The notes: generated from the sequence alone by a model not told the origin. 11,602 nt of DNA from JABDJL01 sp047614505 (GCA_047614505.1 JBLHGQ010000092.1:1-11602); one strand, 5' to 3'; shown: positions 1-7,892, numbered from the stretch's first letter. A program made the numbers and translations.

Positions 1-2051
1 TTATTTTACTTTTTATCACAATATCCATTCGTGCCTGGTCGCTGGTTCGCAAAGTAAAACAAGAAGCACCTGGTGCCCGACTGTCTTTGCGTTGGGTAAG
101 AAACTTCCTGATGCTTTCCTTGCCGCCCGCTCTGATCGTTTACTTCTTTTCAGCCTGGTTTCTGACCCGGACCGTAGACAGCTGGTTCGATGTTCAGGTC
201 GAAGACGCATTGGCGGATTCTCTTGCACTCGGCCAGGAATTCATGGACGTACGCAAATTTGAAGTTCGCAACCAGATGCAGCGTATGGGACTGCAAATTG
301 AGGGGCTTGAAGCTGATCCAGAGCGCCTGCGTACTGCGCTTTTGCGACGGGTAAGTGCCTCCGGACCAGTGGAACTTACGGTGTTCAGCGCCGATGGCCG
401 GGTGGTTTCCACGGCCAATTTTGATGCCCTGGCCGACCCTACAGACCATCCTGGTGATTTTGCACTTGTGCAGGCAATTGAACGCGGCGAATTTGCTGCC
501 GTTCAACCTGTTGCCAATGGTGGCCTGAGAATTCGCGTTATTCAACAAATCCAGGCCGCGTCTGCGGGAGATCCGGATCTCTTGTTGCAGGCTATTTTTC
601 CCCTACCTGAAAACATTACAGCGCTAACCGCAAGAATTGGCGACGAGTACCTGCGGTATCAAAACATCAGTTACCTGAAGGATCGGCTGAAGCAGAGTTT
701 TCTGCTGATTCTCAGTCTGGTTTTGGCGCTTACTGTATTACTGGCGATTTTGGCAGCCTTGAATGCATCGCGCCGAATGGTTGCGCCCATTTCGAATCTG
801 GCCAATGCCACCCGCAAAGTCGCCGGTGGTGATCTGGGCCAGGCGGTGGAAACTCAAACAAAAGATGAACTTGGATTTCTTACCCAATCCTTCAACGATA
901 TGACCCAGGCGCTTTTAAAAGCCAGTCAGGAAGCGGAGTCCGCGAGACTCAGTTTACAGGAGCAAGGGGAGTATCTTGAGACTGTATTGGGCAGTCTGTC
1001 TTCAGGCGTGCTGACATTCGACTCCAGTGGAAAAATTGTGCGTGCCAATAAGGCAGCCGAGCAAATTTTGAGTCTGCCAACCGGCTATGCCATTAACCGG
1101 ACTTTGAGTGAGATGTCTGTAAAAGCACCTCAGCTTGAGGCATTTTCAGAAACAGTTAGCAATCGCCTTCGCCGTGGCAGATCCGAGTGGCAGCAGGAAA
1201 TCCGGATTGAACAGGCGGGTTCACCATTGGTACTTCTGGTGCGTGGCTCGAGCTTGCCGTCTGGTACAGCAGAAGATGTTGGCCATGTTGTGGTGTTCGA
1301 CGATGTGACCATCCTCAACCAGGCGCAACGTGACGCCGCCTGGGCGGAGGTAGCTCGCCGCTTAGCCCATGAAGTCAAAAACCCACTCACACCCATCAGG
1401 CTGGTAGCCGAGCGGCTACGCATGAAGTTAATGGACAAGCTGGAAGCCAAAGATGCCGAAATGCTTGACCGATCAGCGACTACTATTGTTTCGCAAGTCG
1501 AAGCTTTAGGAAAACTGGTGGATGCATTTGGAGATTACGCGCGGGACCCTGAGTTTGAGCTTGCCGATCTCAACCTGGAGAAACTGATTACCGTCGTAGT
1601 GGCACTTTATCGTGATGGTGATCCGATGCTGGACCTGAAACTGGAACTATGTCCCGGACCCCCGGGCCTCACTGCAGACAGTGGTCAAATTCGTCAGCTG
1701 CTGCACAACCTGATTCGCAATGCCAAAGAGGCGGTGAACGAAGGCAATCCTCTAAGCATGGTCATCAGTACAGCCACTATAGACAACAATGGACAGCCCT
1801 TCGTGGAATTGCTGGTGTCGGATAATGGCCCGGGGTTCCCTGAGCCTGTCCTGGAAAATCCTTTTGAGCCTTATGTCAGCTTCAAGCCCAATGGTAGTGG
1901 TCTGGGGCTGGCCATTTGCAGAAAAATTGTGACCGATCACGACGGGAAGATTACCATCAGCAATCCTGAAACCGGAGGCGCGCTTGCCCGAATTCTCCTG
2001 CCAATCAAACAAGGCCGGGCGCAGGATCAAACGCGGCGGGATACCGCTTAA
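1..2051 (+). CDS. ntrY: NtrY-type sensor histidine kinase, 5' end outside window
   Basis: Membrane-bound sensor kinase that phosphorylates the response regulator NtrX. The frame is open from base 3 to the TAA at 2049-2051, so 682 residues are visible and the true start lies upstream. The TTG at 87 is internal. Order by visible residue: the end of a membrane segment (1-10), a second membrane segment (about 33-55), an extracytoplasmic sensor region up to about 228, a third membrane segment (about 232-253), HAMP (about 254-309), PAS (about 322-440), then the kinase core. The H-box is LAHEVKNPLTPIRL with the phospho-acceptor His codon at 1368-1370. The N-box is NLIRNAKEA, and the G-boxes are DNGPGF and GSGLGL. 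All catalytic motifs are intact. NtrY proteins usually run to 700-770 residues, so only a few dozen are missing. ntrX follows after 99 bases. The signal sensed is not evident; NtrY homologues have been linked to nitrogen and redox control. Confidence 0.93.
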   Translation, partial: ILLFITISIRAWSLVRKVKQEAPGARLSLRWVRNFLMLSLPPALIVYFFSAWFLTRTVDSWFDVQVEDALADSLALGQEFMDVRKFEVRNQMQRMGLQIEGLEADPERLRTALLRRVSASGPVELTVFSADGRVVSTANFDALADPTDHPGDFALVQAIERGEFAAVQPVANGGLRIRVIQQIQAASAGDPDLLLQAIFPLPENITALTARIGDEYLRYQNISYLKDRLKQSFLLILSLVLALTVLLAILAALNASRRMVAPISNLANATRKVAGGDLGQAVETQTKDELGFLTQSFNDMTQALLKASQEAESARLSLQEQGEYLETVLGSLSSGVLTFDSSGKIVRANKAAEQILSLPTGYAINRTLSEMSVKAPQLEAFSETVSNRLRRGRSEWQQEIRIEQAGSPLVLLVRGSSLPSGTAEDVGHVVVFDDVTILNQAQRDAAWAEVARRLAHEVKNPLTPIRLVAERLRMKLMDKLEAKDAEMLDRSATTIVSQVEALGKLVDAFGDYARDPEFELADLNLEKLITVVVALYRDGDPMLDLKLELCPGPPGLTADSGQIRQLLHNLIRNAKEAVNEGNPLSMVISTATIDNNGQPFVELLVSDNGPGFPEPVLENPFEPYVSFKPNGSGLGLAICRKIVTDHDGKITISNPETGGALARILLPIKQGRAQDQTRRDTA

Positions 2052-2056
2052 AAAAC

Positions 2057-2143
2057 TGCCTGATCACATTATGATGATGCTATATCCACTTTTGTTGAAA
2101 TCCGGTATTCTGTTGTTTCCTTACCACATCGCCCAATCAGGCA
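2057..2143 (+). promoter_or_regulatory. ntrY-ntrX spacer with an 8-bp inverted repeat
   Basis: The 99-base spacer between ntrY and ntrX carries TGCCTGAT at 2057-2064 and its exact reverse complement ATCAGGCA at 2136-2143. The second arm ends seven bases before the ntrX ATG at 2151, where a ribosome binding site would lie. No strong Shine-Dalgarno is visible there, only a weak GAG. Pairing in the mRNA could close a 71-base loop and affect ntrX translation, but an 8-bp match at this distance could arise by chance. No convincing promoter was found, so read-through from ntrY is the simplest assumption. Confidence 0.25.
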
Positions 2144-2150
2144 ATGAGAC

Positions 2151-3533
2151 ATGCCCCAAGCAAAAATCCTGGTAGTAGACGACGAGCCTGACATTCGTCA
2201 TCTGGTCAGCGAAATTCTGGCCGATGAAGGATATTCTGTATCTTCTGCCAAAGACGGACAGTCGGCACGTTTGGCATATGCCAATGAAAAGCCCGACCTG
2301 GTTCTTTTAGATATCTGGATGCCGGACATAGACGGCATAAGCCTGCTCAAAGAATGGTCCAGCGGAGGTTCGCTTGCATGCCCTGTGGTTGTAATGTCGG
2401 GTCACGGCACGCTTGAAACTGCTGTAGAGGCAACCCGTTTGGGTGCCCACGATTTTATTCAAAAGCCGTTGTCCCTGGCGAAACTACTGGCCACCGTCAA
2501 ACACGCTCTTGATGCTCATCAAAGCAAATCCTCGACCGGCCGGAGACAAATTGGCGGCCTGCATATGGATCCGATCGGCAATAGCCCGTCAATGCAAATC
2601 CTGCGTCAGAAAGCCGAACAGGCTGCCCGCCACAGTTCGCCAATATTAATCATCGGAGAAACCGGAAGCGGTAAAGAAACCACTGCTGCCTATATTCACA
2701 GGTCTGGAGCGCACGCAGGTAAGTTTAAGATTTTGGATCATTTCAGATTGCGAGGTAGCAACGCAAAGCAATATCTTTTTGGAGAGATGGTCGGGGACAC
2801 GATCAATCCCGGACTAATCGATGAGGCTAGAAACGGAACCTTGTTCATTCCGGAAATTCAGCAACTTTCTCTTGAAGCGCAGGAAATGATAAACCTGGCG
2901 TTTGAAGCAGGTCGCTATCACACTGAAGGTTCTGATGAGGTGCGGGAAATAAGTTGCCGCGTTGTCGCCAGTGCACCTGAGAATCTTGAAATCCTGGTTC
3001 AGAACGGCACGGTCTCAGAGCAGCTTTACTATCGCCTGAATGTGCTTCCTCTACATGTGCCGGCGCTTCGCTCAAGGCCCGAAGACATACCTGAACTGGT
3101 GCGTTTTTATGCAGAGTGGTTTCCAAATAACGAGGCTTTACCTTATCGACAGTTCTCCATTTCCGCCCTAAATCGCCTTCGAAATCATAGCTGGCCAGGA
3201 AATATTCGCGAGTTGAGAAATCTGGTCCAAATGCTGTTAATCCTGTGCGTAGAAGGTGATGTGACCGTCCAGGAGGTTGAAGAAGCTCTGCAGCACAATG
3301 CCAGCGAAACTTCAGGTAAAAGTACTGCAAGACCCGGTTCTTTTGACCTGCCTTTGCGCGAGGCGCGCGAACAGTTTGAGCGAGATTATCTGTGCTATCA
3401 ACTGCGAAAAGCAGGCGGCAGCGTGGGCAAACTGTCAGAATCTGTCGGCATGGAACGCACGCATTTGTATCGCAAGTTACGCTCGCTGGGAATTGATCCC
3501 AAGTCAGCGATGAAAGGCGGAGAACCCAATTGA
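2151..3533 (+). CDS. ntrX: NtrX-type response regulator with degenerate AAA+ domain
   Basis: A 460-residue response regulator, the expected partner of NtrY. The receiver domain (about 4-120) has the acidic pocket D10/D11, phospho-acceptor D54, S83 and K105. The central AAA+ domain (about 140-380) has an intact Walker A, GETGSGKE (169-176). Where sigma-54 activators have the GAFTGA loop, this protein reads LFGEMVGDTINPG (209-221). Walker B reads LFIPEI (231-236), with proline at the usual aspartate. The first arginine finger of the FREDLYxRL motif is serine (S289), while R295 and the sensor II WPGNIREL motif (348-355) remain. A Fis-type helix-turn-helix closes the protein (about 420-446, KLSESVGMERTHLYRKLRSL). 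The frame is continuous, so this is not a frameshift. Alphaproteobacterial NtrX proteins also lack GAFTGA, so the family assignment stands. I infer it regulates without sigma-54 remodelling. The stop overlaps the trkA start. Confidence 0.9.
   Translation: MPQAKILVVDDEPDIRHLVSEILADEGYSVSSAKDGQSARLAYANEKPDLVLLDIWMPDIDGISLLKEWSSGGSLACPVVVMSGHGTLETAVEATRLGAHDFIQKPLSLAKLLATVKHALDAHQSKSSTGRRQIGGLHMDPIGNSPSMQILRQKAEQAARHSSPILIIGETGSGKETTAAYIHRSGAHAGKFKILDHFRLRGSNAKQYLFGEMVGDTINPGLIDEARNGTLFIPEIQQLSLEAQEMINLAFEAGRYHTEGSDEVREISCRVVASAPENLEILVQNGTVSEQLYYRLNVLPLHVPALRSRPEDIPELVRFYAEWFPNNEALPYRQFSISALNRLRNHSWPGNIRELRNLVQMLLILCVEGDVTVQEVEEALQHNASETSGKSTARPGSFDLPLREAREQFERDYLCYQLRKAGGSVGKLSESVGMERTHLYRKLRSLGIDPKSAMKGGEPN
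3516..3522 (+). promoter_or_regulatory. Ribosome binding site deciding the trkA TTG start
   Basis: GGCGGAG lies inside the last ntrX codons, with GGAG at 3519-3522 and seven bases before the TTG at 3530. This supports TTG as the genuine initiation codon. The start and the ntrX stop overlap as TTGA (3530-3533), an arrangement typical of translational coupling. Confidence 0.6.
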
Positions 3534-4906
3534 AGATCGTGATTCTAGGTGCCGGCCAGGTAGGATCAACTCTCGCCTGGAGTCTGGCTGGCGAAGACAA
3601 CGACATTTCCATAGTAGACCAGGACAATTCGCTGCTTAACAAACTGCAGGATAACCTTGATATCAGGGTGGTACAGGGGCACGCTCCACATCCAAAGGTA
3701 CTGGTCAGGGCCGGAATTGAAGACGCCGATATTGTTATTGCCGTGACCAATTCTGATGAAGTGAACATGGCCGCTTGCCAGGTGGCTTACACGCTGTACA
3801 ACACACCCAAACGAATAGCCAGAATTCGTTCAGCCGAATACACCAACTACAAGGAATTATTTGCTCGGGAACACTCGCCAATTGATTTTCTCATCAGCCC
3901 TGAACAGTTGATTACTAAATATATTTCCCGCTTGATCGAGTATCCAGGCGCTTTACAAGTGCTTGATTTTGCAGATGGACGCGCTCAAATGGTCGCAACC
4001 CAGGCAGATGCCGGCGGCCTGCTGGTAGGTAAGAAGTTGTACACCATCAGACACCATATGCCACCAGGTACCGATGCCCGGGTTGCAGCAGTCTACCGCC
4101 AGGGTCAATTGATTATCCCTGATGGTGACACTGTAATTGAGGAGAACGACACGGTGTTCTTCCTCGCAGCACACAAGCATATTCATACCGTAATGAAAGA
4201 ATTGCGGCCCAGCGATAATCCTATTCGACGGGTTATCCTGGCTGGCGGCGGCTTCATCGGTAGTAGCCTGGCAAAACTGCTTGAGCGCGATCATCATGTG
4301 AAGATTATCGAACGAGACCCTGTGCAGGCAGAGGCCATAGCCGAAGAACTTGAAAAAGCCATCGTGCTGGTAGGCGACTGTGCCGATGAAAACCTGCTGC
4401 GTGAGGAAGCGATTGAAACCACCGATGTTTATTGCGTGCTGACCAATGACGATGAGGCAAATATCCTTTCTTCCCTGCTGGCCAAGAAAATGGGTGTTGA
4501 AAAAGTGATTACGATCATCAATCGGCCGGCCTACATTGACCTTGTTGAATCCGGCACAATTGATATCGCGCTCTCGCCGGCACAAATTACAATTGGTGCC
4601 TTACTCACTCACATTCGCAAGGGAAACATCGTCAGGGTTCACTCATTGCGGCGTGGTGCGGCAGAGGCCATTGAAGCGATTGCCCTGGGTGATAATCACA
4701 GCTCTAAGGTCGTTGGCCGATCATTGGAAGATGTGGATTTGCCCAAAGGCACCACCATTGTTGCTGTGGTCAGAGGCGAGGACGTCATTATTGCGCATCA
4801 CGACACGGTCATTCGCGAACACGATCATGTTCTGCTATTTGTTCCTGATAAAGCCCAGATTCCCGCTGTTGAGAACCTGTTCCAGGTTAGCGCAACTTTC
4901 GTTTAA
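3530..4906 (+). CDS. trkA: Trk potassium uptake system, NAD-binding gating protein TrkA
   Basis: Cytoplasmic peripheral subunit that binds NAD(H)/nucleotides and gates the TrkH potassium channel. At 458 residues it equals E. coli TrkA. It has two RCK modules in tandem. The first Rossmann fold has GAGQVG (7-12) and the adenosine-ribose-binding acidic residue D30, followed by an RCK_C region (about 140-225). The second Rossmann fold has GGGFIG (239-244) and E261 at the matching acidic position, followed by a second RCK_C region (about 367-450). Strongly conserved stretches include AVTNSDEVNMAACQVAY, RLIEYPGALQV and SLRRGAAEAIEA. The start is TTG at 3530: the protein begins exactly where the family does (M/L-KIVILGAGQVG), and a good Shine-Dalgarno precedes it. 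It overlaps ntrX by four bases and ends one base before trkH, so it belongs to the same transcript. No disrupted motif is seen. Confidence 0.97.
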   Translation: MKIVILGAGQVGSTLAWSLAGEDNDISIVDQDNSLLNKLQDNLDIRVVQGHAPHPKVLVRAGIEDADIVIAVTNSDEVNMAACQVAYTLYNTPKRIARIRSAEYTNYKELFAREHSPIDFLISPEQLITKYISRLIEYPGALQVLDFADGRAQMVATQADAGGLLVGKKLYTIRHHMPPGTDARVAAVYRQGQLIIPDGDTVIEENDTVFFLAAHKHIHTVMKELRPSDNPIRRVILAGGGFIGSSLAKLLERDHHVKIIERDPVQAEAIAEELEKAIVLVGDCADENLLREEAIETTDVYCVLTNDDEANILSSLLAKKMGVEKVITIINRPAYIDLVESGTIDIALSPAQITIGALLTHIRKGNIVRVHSLRRGAAEAIEAIALGDNHSSKVVGRSLEDVDLPKGTTIVAVVRGEDVIIAHHDTVIREHDHVLLFVPDKAQIPAVENLFQVSATFV

Positions 4907-4907
4907 T

Positions 4908-6359
4908 ATGCGTTACGCCTCCGTCCAGCGGGTTGTCGGGTTTCTTATTGCCCTATCGAGCCTGATGATGCTACCGCCGATCCTGGTTGGCTGGCACTAC
5001 CATGATGGTACCGAGCCATTGTTTATGATCAGCGCTGCAATCCTGCTTGCAATCGGCCTGTTAATTTATCTGCCGGTGAAAGACTTCAATCATGAACTCA
5101 GGTTGCGCGATGGATTTCTGATCGTAGTCGGCTGTTGGATGGCGCTGGCAATCGTTGGTGCAGTACCGTTTGTATTACTGCAAACGCCACAGTTGAGTTA
5201 TACAGATGCCTTTTTTGAATCTATGTCAGGCCTCACCACTACGGGCGCTACGATCATTACCGACATCGAAGCATTGCCAAAGGCAATTCTTTACTACCGC
5301 CAGCAACTTCAATGGCTGGGTGGAATGGGTATTATCGTGCTGGCAGTTGCCATTTTACCGATGCTGCGAATAGGTGGGATGCAGTTGTACCGTGCCGAAA
5401 CTCCGGGACCACTAAAAGACAGCAAGCTAACGCCTCGTATCACCGAAACTGCAAAGGCCCTTTGGTTGATTTATCTCGGTATAACGGTGGTTTGTGCAAT
5501 GGCCTACTGGATGGGTGGCATGTCACTTTTTGATGCCGTAGGGCATTCATTCAGCACTGTTGCCATTGGTGGATTCTCGACCCACGACAACAGCCTGGCA
5601 TATTTTGATAACCCGACCATTGAGATCATCGCAATGGTGTTTATGACCATTGCCGGTATTAATTTTGCGCTGCATTTCACTGCCTGGCGAAAAGCCAGTA
5701 CCCAGCCCTACTTTCTCGACCCGGAGTTGAAGGTTTACATCCTGCTGCTGGTCGGCCTGGCATTGCTGGCTAGCTGCTCGCTGTATTTCAATGATACTTA
5801 CTCAAGCTGGTTGGAATCTGTCCGCTATGGAAGTTTCCAGGTTATTTCAGCGATGACGACCACTGGTTTCACTACCACCGAATTCCACCTTTGGGGTGGC
5901 TTTGTGCCCATTTTGATGATTTGCGCAGCGTTTATTGGTGGCTGCGCAGGTAGCACCGCCGGTGGCATGAAGGTGATCCGGATTATCTTGCTTTATCGCC
6001 AGTCAGTTCGCGAAATCCGACGGTTAATACATCCGCATGCGGTCATTCCGGTGAAGATTGGGGGTCATAGGACTTCCAGCAGCGTTATGGACGCGGTGTG
6101 GGGGTTCTTCTTTTTGTATGTCGCCAGCTTTGTCCTGATGGTCGTGTTGCTCAATGCGACGGGAATAGACTCAGTCGCAGCGTTCTCTGCAGTCGCTGCC
6201 TGCATCACGAATCTGGGTCCCGGACTGTCTGAAGTTGGCTCAAACTATGCAGGCCTGAACACGCCGGCCAAGTTGATTCTGAGTTTTGCCATGCTGGTAG
6301 GTCGACTGGAAATTTACACTGTGCTTGTGTTGCTAACACCAGCGTTCTGGCGCGATTGA
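4908..6359 (+). CDS. trkH: Trk potassium uptake system, membrane channel subunit TrkH
   Basis: Inner-membrane potassium-translocating subunit, partner of TrkA. The frame is open further upstream, but the ATG at 4908 is chosen: it gives 483 residues, the E. coli TrkH length, begins like the family (MRYASVQRVVGFL against MHFRAITRIVGLL), and sits one base after the trkA stop. The upstream extension would lie entirely inside trkA. The four M1-P-M2 repeats are visible with their filter loops: SGLTTTGATI (G113), FSTVAIGGFS (G221), ISAMTTTGFTTT (G320) and ACITNLGPGLS (G437). The intramembrane loop after the third filter contains GGCAGSTAGGMK (344-355), and the conserved arginine of the last helix is in GRLEIYT (465-471). 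There is no clear Shine-Dalgarno, so translation is probably coupled to trkA. Downstream lies the convergent gap with repeat hairpins. Confidence 0.97.
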   Translation: MRYASVQRVVGFLIALSSLMMLPPILVGWHYHDGTEPLFMISAAILLAIGLLIYLPVKDFNHELRLRDGFLIVVGCWMALAIVGAVPFVLLQTPQLSYTDAFFESMSGLTTTGATIITDIEALPKAILYYRQQLQWLGGMGIIVLAVAILPMLRIGGMQLYRAETPGPLKDSKLTPRITETAKALWLIYLGITVVCAMAYWMGGMSLFDAVGHSFSTVAIGGFSTHDNSLAYFDNPTIEIIAMVFMTIAGINFALHFTAWRKASTQPYFLDPELKVYILLLVGLALLASCSLYFNDTYSSWLESVRYGSFQVISAMTTTGFTTTEFHLWGGFVPILMICAAFIGGCAGSTAGGMKVIRIILLYRQSVREIRRLIHPHAVIPVKIGGHRTSSSVMDAVWGFFFLYVASFVLMVVLLNATGIDSVAAFSAVAACITNLGPGLSEVGSNYAGLNTPAKLILSFAMLVGRLEIYTVLVLLTPAFWRD

Positions 6360-6373
6360 CGCCTAAGTAAAAC

Positions 6374-6433
6374 AAAGCGTGGGAGCCTGGATAAGAAGGC
6401 GAATTGTTTCGTTTAGCACCATCGCTCCTACGC
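6374..6433. repeat. Diverged REP-like repeat with inverted head; possible bidirectional terminator
   Basis: In the convergent gap between trkH and the acyltransferase gene. The plus strand begins AAAGCGTGGGAGC and continues with CGAATTGTTTCGTTTAGCAC (ending at 6419), matching the head and tail of the repeat at 7907-7969 with a few changes but a different, shorter middle. It then runs into an 18-base inverted copy of the head, GCACCATCGCTCCTACGC (6416-6433), an exact reverse complement of bases in the dtd-ntrC copies. GCGTGGGAGC (6377-6386) and GCTCCTACGC (6424-6433) can pair with one G-T wobble, closing a 37-base loop. No run of T follows on either strand, so a terminator role is only inferred from position. 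The rest of the 119-base gap shows nothing else. Confidence 0.65.
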
Positions 6434-6478
6434 ATTTCTAAACCTATGCCCATCGGGAACGCGACCGTATCTTTACTT

Positions 6479-7348
6479 TCAGTAGAAGCGGGGTTCACCT
6501 TCCGGGCGTGTTTTGAAGCGTTTATAAGCCCACAGGTATTGGGCCCGATCCAGCTCAATAATCTTCTCTACGCCACGGTTTAACGCCGCCAGTGCTTGAT
6601 CGGTGTCAGCTGAATAAATCGCCTCTTCCGCTGGCTGAAATACCATGCGGTAACGCCCGTTTTTGGCTCGCACACAGGCGACAAAAAGGACCTTGCAATC
6701 CGTTCTTTGCACCAACCTCGGCGCAAGGACGCCGGTCCAGGCCGGGATGCCAAAAAAAGGCACGAAACGACCCTGTCCGCCTGAAGGGTCCTGATCGGGA
6801 AGCTGCAATACCAGTCCACCTTCGTTCAACTGCTGATAGATCTTCTTCAATCCGGGCCGGGTAGTTGCGGCCATTTCAGTACCCTGGCGTAATCTTTTCT
6901 CCAGTAATTGCCGATCAAATTCGGCGTGTTCCCCGGGTTTGTACAACGCCATAACTGAAGTTTCCCCAAAACCCTGCGCACTGAACTCCCAAGCGCCGAA
7001 GTGAGGGACCAGGGCCAGCACACCTTTGTTCTCTGCCAGCGCGGAGAGCAAATGTTCCAGACCTTCGGGTTCTTCCAGTTGTTTGCGAAGGCGATCCCTC
7101 GGCCAATGCCAGGCTTTACCTGTTTCCATGACTGTGAAAATGTAATGGCGCATGCTCTCACGCCCAAGTTCCATCCGCTCTTTTTCATTCATATCCGGAT
7201 AACAGGCCAGGAGGTTCTTTTCGGTGCTGTTTTTTTTGGTTGGAGACACCGCCCAGACCAGTCGACCAAGGGGATGGGAAAGCCAAATCATCACGCGTGC
7301 AGGAATCAGGCTGAGCAGGCGGAATAAAACGTTGAGAACGAACGGCAT
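6479..7348 (-). CDS. LpxL/HtrB-family lipid A acyltransferase
   Basis: Probable inner-membrane acyltransferase adding a secondary fatty acid to lipid A, using acyl-ACP as donor. At 289 residues it is slightly short for LpxL/LpxM (about 300-320) but complete. The N-terminus (about 1-33) is hydrophobic with interspersed basic residues, as expected for the membrane anchor. The catalytic HX4E motif is HFGAWE (H116, E121). The family block PDQDPSGGQGRFVPFFG and the C-terminal YLWAYKRFKTRPEGE, the usual W-x-H/Y-R-R-F-K-T-R-P-x-G form, are both present. The ATG at 7346-7348 gives a family-like start (MPFVLNVLFRLLSLIPARV), although no good Shine-Dalgarno is visible. It is convergent with trkH and divergent from dtd. 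I give no gene symbol because the position acylated and the chain length cannot be read from sequence; LpxL-like, LpxM-like or a hydroxylaurate-type transferase are all possible. Confidence 0.9.
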   Translation of the reverse strand: MPFVLNVLFRLLSLIPARVMIWLSHPLGRLVWAVSPTKKNSTEKNLLACYPDMNEKERMELGRESMRHYIFTVMETGKAWHWPRDRLRKQLEEPEGLEHLLSALAENKGVLALVPHFGAWEFSAQGFGETSVMALYKPGEHAEFDRQLLEKRLRQGTEMAATTRPGLKKIYQQLNEGGLVLQLPDQDPSGGQGRFVPFFGIPAWTGVLAPRLVQRTDCKVLFVACVRAKNGRYRMVFQPAEEAIYSADTDQALAALNRGVEKIIELDRAQYLWAYKRFKTRPEGEPRFY

Positions 7349-7427
7349 TAGAAAGTCTTTACCGAACCAGGACAGGCACGCCTGATAAGATAGGAAGCTT
7401 GTTTAGAGTTAATTTGTGAAGGCCAGA
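7349..7427. promoter_or_regulatory. Divergent promoter region between the acyltransferase gene and dtd
   Basis: The 79 bases between the two divergent starts should hold promoters for both genes. Toward dtd there is a weak extended -10-like TGATAAGAT (7383-7391) with no -35 at a good distance. Toward the acyltransferase no convincing pair was found. None of the palindromic repeats that fill the two convergent gaps occurs here. Confidence 0.3.
7418..7422 (+). promoter_or_regulatory. Ribosome binding site deciding the dtd start
   Basis: GAAGG at 7418-7422, five bases before ATG at 7428. It overlaps an in-frame GTG at 7416, which therefore cannot use it. This supports the ATG, which also gives the family-typical N-terminus MIALLQRV. 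Confidence 0.65.
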
Positions 7428-7892
7428 ATGATCGCATTGCTGCAAAGAGTATCGGAAGCGAGTGTACTTGTTAATAACGAATTGTCAGACGACGAAATAA
7501 CGGGCGCAATTGGTGCCGGCATCCTCGCCCTGATTGGAGTCGAAAAGGGCGACACCAACGCACAGGCGAACCGTTTGCTGGAGCGAATTTTATCCTACCG
7601 GATGTTTGATGATGAGCAGGGCAAAATGAACCTTGATATCGCACAAATTCAAGGAGGCTTGCTTCTGGTTCCGCAGTTTACGCTGGCAGCAAACACCAAC
7701 AAAGGTAAGCGCCCCAGCTTTACCAGTGCAGCCACACCAGACGAGGGCCGACGCCTGTTTGACTATTTATTTGAAAATGCCAAATCTCAATTAGGATCGT
7801 GTGAAACTGGAAAATTCGGTGCGCACATGAAGGTCAGCCTGGTGAATGATGGTCCGGTGACGTTTTGGCTGCAGGTGCCACCACCAATTTAG
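7428..7892 (+). CDS. dtd: D-aminoacyl-tRNA deacylase
   Basis: Cytoplasmic proofreading enzyme that hydrolyses D-amino acids (such as D-Tyr) and glycine wrongly attached to tRNAs. With the ATG at 7428 the protein has 154 residues, a little longer than E. coli Dtd (145). It starts MIALLQRVSEASV, as in the family (MIALIQRVTRASV). The active-site block reads VPQFTLAANTNKGKRPSF, in which the commonly seen SQFTL is PQFTL. The C-terminal Gly-cisPro motif region is VSLVNDGPVTFWLQV, nearly identical to E. coli. GVEKGDT, ANRLLERILSYR and GKMNLD are further family blocks. The gene is divergent from the acyltransferase and convergent with ntrC. Its 3' gap starts with a repeat copy 18 bases after the stop. 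It probably has its own promoter in the short divergent gap. Confidence 0.96.
   Translation: MIALLQRVSEASVLVNNELSDDEITGAIGAGILALIGVEKGDTNAQANRLLERILSYRMFDDEQGKMNLDIAQIQGGLLLVPQFTLAANTNKGKRPSFTSAATPDEGRRLFDYLFENAKSQLGSCETGKFGAHMKVSLVNDGPVTFWLQVPPPI

Noticed and set aside
87..89. TTG as the ntrY start
   Set aside because: The frame is open to the window edge and the upstream residues continue a membrane segment typical of NtrY, so the start is outside.
2775..2860. Frameshift explanation for the degenerate NtrX motifs
   Set aside because: The frame stays open, flanking motifs (Walker A, GTLF, YYRLNVLP) are in register, and the local length is only slightly shorter than in NtrC.
2845..3768. Long minus-strand open frame of 307 codons across ntrX and trkA
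   Set aside because: It is antisense to two well-supported genes and spans their junction. Its product is rich in Ser, Cys and Arg and resembles no family I know.
4536..4907. A 124-residue N-terminal extension of TrkH
   Set aside because: It lies wholly within trkA in another frame, has no TrkH similarity, and the ATG at 4908 restores the normal 483-residue protein.
7416..7418. GTG as the dtd start
   Set aside because: It would use no ribosome binding site, and the ATG four codons later has GAAGG at good spacing and matches the family N-terminus.
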